Shown: in pieces, positions 60,119-64,000 of the stretch
Layout: each line of letters starts with the position of its first letter
Numbering within the stretch: the first letter of the stretch is position 1
Assembly: GCA_001599715.1 (NCBI GenBank)
Contig: BCHU01000011.1
Location: forward strand, 186,001-250,000
From: Phaeotremella fagi
Taxonomy: Eukaryota > Basidiomycota > Tremellomycetes > Tremellales > Phaeotremellaceae
Direction of reading: 5' to 3'
DNA: 64,000 bases
Notes under the pieces: model-generated
Told to the model about the DNA's origin: nothing
The model's input: the letters and a program-made list of their open reading frames with translations, nothing else
Databases searched by the model: none
Made by a program: the position numbers and the translations under genes

Positions 60119-62576
60119 ATGCATCCTTCACTCCCAGCCATCTTACTCCTTACTTCACCCTTCCTAACGACTCCTCTTGCCTCATCATTAAAACCACTAG
60201 AAAGGAATGTTAGGCATCGCGATTTGGCAGCTAGAGCAGCTGAAGAAAGAGCGTCCAGTATTCCTTTGGGTGGTTTCTCTCTCGTTGGCGATTCTGTAGT
60301 CTCCGCACAGATGATGTTCTTAGGGTGAGTTCTTCCTATCGTCTAATACAAACGCAGAGAGGCTGACTTTGATTCAAGAACAAACAACACTGTTTATATT
60401 CTTGATAGTATGTCGGATCATTCAATCCTTGAACTTTCAACTGATTCTTTTGTTTAGAAACCGAAAACAACGCTGCTACCATTACGACCAATGGAGTCAC
60501 TCATCCTGCATGGGGAGCATCATACGATTTGAGAACGAATGTAGCAACACCTATGGAAGTTGCATCCAACACTTTCTGTGCTGGTGGTTTCTCAATAGCC
60601 AACGGTTCTTGGGTCGTTTTCGGTGGTAATCAACCGGTCACTTACAACGGAACAGCTGTTTCTGATAAAGTCTACAACCCAACCGGTGCGAATCCTTACA
60701 GCGACGCGGATGGAGGTGAAGCTATCAGATTGATAACACCTTGCGATGACCAGAGCTGTAACTGGCAGGAAGGGACCGCCGCGTTAACCATGACTAGTAA
60801 AAGATGGTATCCAACGGTCGAGGGATTAGGCGATGGTTCAGTCATCATTCTTGGAGGTGACACTAACGGAGGGTGAGTGATCAAAATAATCAAGTCAACT
60901 AACATGACTAGTTATGTTTCCACCTTCGTCCAAAATAATCCAACCTATGAGTACTGGCCCAAACAATCGACTGGATCGATATCAATGAGTTTCCTCAACG
61001 CAACCGTTCCACTCAACCTTTTCCCTCTAACTTGGCTTTTACCAAGTGGTGAGTGAATACCATCAGCGAAATTGCTATTTACTAAATCCACCTAGGCAAA
61101 TTATTCATGCAAGCCGCTTACAAATCTATCCTTTACAACATGGCCACCAAAGTCGAGACGCCTTTACCTGACATGCCACACGCTGTCCGAGTTTATCCAG
61201 CTTCAGCAGCCGCAGTCATGCTACCTTTGACTCCCGCCAACAATTATAAGGCGACTATCCTTTTCTGTGGTGGATCTTCGGCTTCGTTCACCACCGCAAC
61301 AGATATAGGACCTGGGTATGATATTACGAAAGTTGCAGCCGACGCGACCTGTGTCCGTATCTCTCCTGACGACACCAACCCAACTTACACCGACGATGAC
61401 AGTTTACCAGAAGCCAGAAGTATGGGTCAACTGATATACCTTCCAGACGGCACTTTGTGGTTAGGTAATGGGTGAGTAAAGATCAACAACGCATTCCGCC
61501 GTGTTCTAACAGTCTCGTAGAGTTAGCATGGGTACAGCTGGATACGGTGACAATGGTTATTCTATCGGTCAAAGTTACGGGCAATCTCCAGTTTACACCC
61601 CAGCCATTTACAAGTATGTTTTGAAACGTTGACTTGTGATCCAATCTAACTTTTATTCAGTCCAAATGCTCCTGCCGGATCTCGTTTCAACCGTGTCGGA
61701 TTATCGGATAGTAACCAAGAGCGCATGTACCATTCAACTGCAATCTTACTTGACGATGGTGCGATCATGATAGCAGGAAGTGAGTGATTTTTCTTCCCTT
61801 ACGGCAAGATCCTAATCAGCCACTAGGTAACCCAAACAAGGACTTTACCGAAACTCAATGGGGAACAAACTATGCTGTTGAAAAGTGGTATCCATTATGG
61901 TACAATAAGCCGAGACCTGTTGCCAGTGGATTCCCCAGTTATCTCACATATGTATGTTTAGAAGGTAGCTTAAGAACGAACATGCAGCTGACCAATCTCA
62001 TAGGGTGGATCTGCTTGGAATCTTACATACACTTCGACCAACTCTTCATCCGACCCAAGTAAAACCAAGATAGTCATCATTCGTACTGGATTCAGTACGC
62101 ATTGCATGAACTTTGGTCAAAGATACCTCGAGCTATCGACATCGTATATCAACAACGAAGGTACCGGACAGGTTACCATCATCGCTTCTCAGATGCCTCC
62201 CAACGCAAACATTTTCCAACCTGGACCAGCTTCTATTTTCCTAGTTGTTGATGGTATCCCTTCGATAGGTCAAGTGAGTGTTTGGTCTGAGATCGTGATG
62301 GCTTAAGACTGACTCGTTCTTTAGCGTATCATCATTGGTTCCGGGTCCATTGGAACCCAACCCATCCTTGCAGCAACGACTTTACCGTCGTCTCAAGTCA
62401 TTGTTCCTGGTGCTTCAAACGCCAACGCCAATGTCACTGGTACAGCAGCAGGAGCAGCAGCAGCAGCTACCACCACCAAATCTACCAAATCCGCAGGACG
62501 GGTTGAACGATCTACCACTTTTTCTGCTGCAGTTGCAGGAGTTCTTCTTGTTTGTTTGTCGATGTTTTTAATATAG
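60119..62576 (+). CDS. GPI-anchored copper-radical oxidase (glyoxal oxidase type)
   Basis: MHPSLPAILLLTSPFLTTPL is a signal peptide. Family blocks follow in order: YDLRTNVATPMEVASNTFCA then GGFSIANGSWVVFGGNQ (the Cys of the Cys-Tyr cofactor), MTSKRWYPTVEGLGDGSVII (cross-linked Tyr), LPSGKLFMQAAYKSILYN, ATILFCGGSSASF, ARSMGQLIYLPDGTLWLGNG, ERMYHSTAILLDDGAIMIAG (axial Tyr and copper His), and after splicing RTGFSTHCMNFGQRYLEL (second copper His). Every copper and radical ligand of glyoxal oxidase is thus present. A DUF1929 beta domain (MPPNANIFQPGPASIFLVVD) and a Ser/Thr/Ala-rich stalk ending AVAGVLLVCLSMFLI suggest GPI anchoring at the cell wall. It oxidises aldehydes and releases hydrogen peroxide. 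About eight introns of 50-60 nt. Confidence 0.9.
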
Positions 62577-62855
62577 GGCCGGACAGTTTTATATACCCTA
62601 TCGTTTATTAGCATTATTAATTCGCACTGTATCTTTTCCCCACCCATAACATTCTTTAATGCATTATTTTTCTCATAGACACTGAGCTGCAGTTGTAATT
62701 GGTCGTACTCTATTCCCATTCACCTTCCTCATTTGAATTCGGGTTTATCGGTAAGTAGCTGAGTTGGAGGTGGATTCGATGAAATCATAGGTTCATATAG
62801 GTCAAGTCCTAGAACTAATGCCTTTCTTTTATTTACGATTGTAAAGTATCACCAG

Positions 62856-64000
62856 ATGTTCCTCAGATCATCGTTGACTCTCTTACGTCAAACGACGTTA
62901 TCAACAAATCTTGAGGCATCGACATATCGTTCGCTATCAACAATGACTTCGAATATTCACAAAGTAGCAGTTGCAGGATTTGCCGAAGGTACAAATGAAC
63001 TGGTAAGCATACAAAGAATTCTCAATCCTAACAAGTCAGTACGATAGAGTGAGACCAACGTATCCGTCGAAAGCACTTGAAACCATTCAAAAAGCCCTTC
63101 CTAAACCGAAAGATCCAGCCGGTTTATCAATCTTAGAACCAGGAGCTGGAACAGGTATCTTCTCTCGGATTCTCCTTTCACCACCTGCAACTAATTATCC
63201 AAAATTGAAACTCAAGAGTTTGGTTGGTATTGAACCTTCTTCAGGTATGAGGAAAGCTTGGGAGAAAGGTTTATCTCAAGTTCCCTCTGAAGATAAACAA
63301 CTGAACCTACGAATTGTTGACGGCAGTTTTGACAATTTCTCAGATAGTTCTGTCGATCCCGGCAGTGTGGATGCAGTGCTGATCGCCCAGGCATGGCATT
63401 GGTGTCCAGATCATGACAAAGCTTTGGTAAGTTCATGCGAGAAATCATTTTTACCCCTACATGTTCTAATTGTTGGTTGGTGTTAGAGAGAAATCGCCAA
63501 ATATCTTCAACCCAACGGTGTTCTCATTTTGATATGGAATATCGAATCAAATCAAGCAGGATGGTTTCAAAACCTCAGAAACCTTTATGAACCGTTCAAT
63601 GCAGAATTGGATTCCCCTCAATATTACCTTGGTCGATGGAAGAGTATGTTTGAGACAGTAGCATACAAAGAATTGTTTGAACCTCAGGAAGAGAGTACTT
63701 CTGAATGGGATTTACCTATGACTGAAGATCAAGTGGGTCAAGATGTTTATTTGGATCCTCTTGATGGACGCTAATTAACTTGTTGTCGACGTTATAGCTG
63801 GTTGAGCGACTTTTCTCAAAATCTTATCTCACAGAAGCTCATCTCAGTGGAGAGCCTAGAAAGAAGTTTGAGCGAGATGTTCGGGATGTCATTAGGAAAG
63901 GTGATAAGGAATGGGTAGATGAGAAGGTACGTTGATTATAAGATCTCCTATCACCTTACTTGACTGATATTGGGAATAAGGCTGGAACCTTCCGCTATAG
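62856..64000 (+). CDS. SAM-dependent methyltransferase (type 11), 3' end outside window
   Basis: MFLRSSLTLLRQTTLSTNLE may be a mitochondrial presequence; a second start MTSNIHKVAVAGFAEGTNEL lies at 62943. After one intron comes YDRVRPTYPSKALETIQKAL, then the SAM-binding motif I LSILEPGAGTGIFSRILLSP. Motif II-like GIEPSSGMRKAWEKGL and DAVLIAQAWHWCPDHDKAL follow, with REIAKYLQPNGVLILIWNIE and RWKSMFETVAYKELFEP after that. This is the layout of class I type 11 methyltransferases related to fungal proteins such as yeast TMT1/CRG1. The next exons (WLSDFSQNLISQKLISVES, EMFGMSLGKGDKEWVDEK) run to the right edge, where AGTFRY begins another exon. The substrate cannot be inferred. Confidence 0.85.

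Overview
The window is nuclear DNA of a basidiomycetous fungus, most likely a Tremellomycete (Cryptococcus/Kwoniella/Tremella type). Genes sit on both strands with short spacers. Most are split by many 40-70 nt GT-AG introns that often begin GTGAGT or GTAAGT. Several products are typical of this group: a Ser/Ala-rich GPI glycoprotein of the macrophage-activating-glycoprotein type, a GPI-anchored glyoxal oxidase, a CHRD secreted protein and a DUF6534 seven-TM protein. I rebuilt most gene models by joining exons by eye; where summed exon lengths are given they were checked to be multiples of three.

Region 1 (1-22 kb): a PuuE-type allantoinase fragment at the left edge, a DUF899 protein, a Zn2Cys6 transcription factor, an orphan PPxY protein, an FAD oxidoreductase, a Ddi1-like retropepsin-fold protein without its catalytic Asp, the GPI glycoprotein (with a 7-nt exon), an MTM1/SLC25A39-type mitochondrial carrier, an F-box-like frame broken by in-frame stops, acireductone dioxygenase (methionine salvage), an MFS transporter and a small secreted precursor.

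Region 2 (24-48 kb) is a dense housekeeping block: GCK/STE20 kinase, PTC7-type PP2C phosphatase, SPT3 (SAGA), CDT2 (CRL4 substrate receptor), complex I NDUFS5, NAT9-like acetyltransferase, proteasome alpha-7, isocitrate lyase, a DUF6534 membrane protein, a small Myb/SANT-like gene and PUS7. CDT2/NDUFS5 and NAT9/PRE10 are divergent pairs with short shared promoters. NDUFS5/NAT9 and PRE10/ICL1 are tightly convergent.

Region 3 (48.5-64 kb): a CHRD protein, then about 4 kb (50.7-54.7 kb) of nested LTR remnants with no readable gag or pol. This block holds an LTR family ending TGTCACGC...GCGTGACA, an inverted partial copy, a cluster of perfect heat-shock-element palindromes before a TATA box, and a different LTR-like insert flanked by a 14-bp direct repeat. 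It is followed by an NmrA-family reductase, an unassigned gene, glyoxal oxidase and a methyltransferase cut by the right edge.

No tRNA, rRNA, CRISPR array or complete mobile element was seen. The observations most worth following are the pseudo-retropepsin, the heat-shock-element cluster, the 14-bp-flanked insertion, the interrupted F-box frame and the PPxY orphan. I see no multi-gene system that I could call new.
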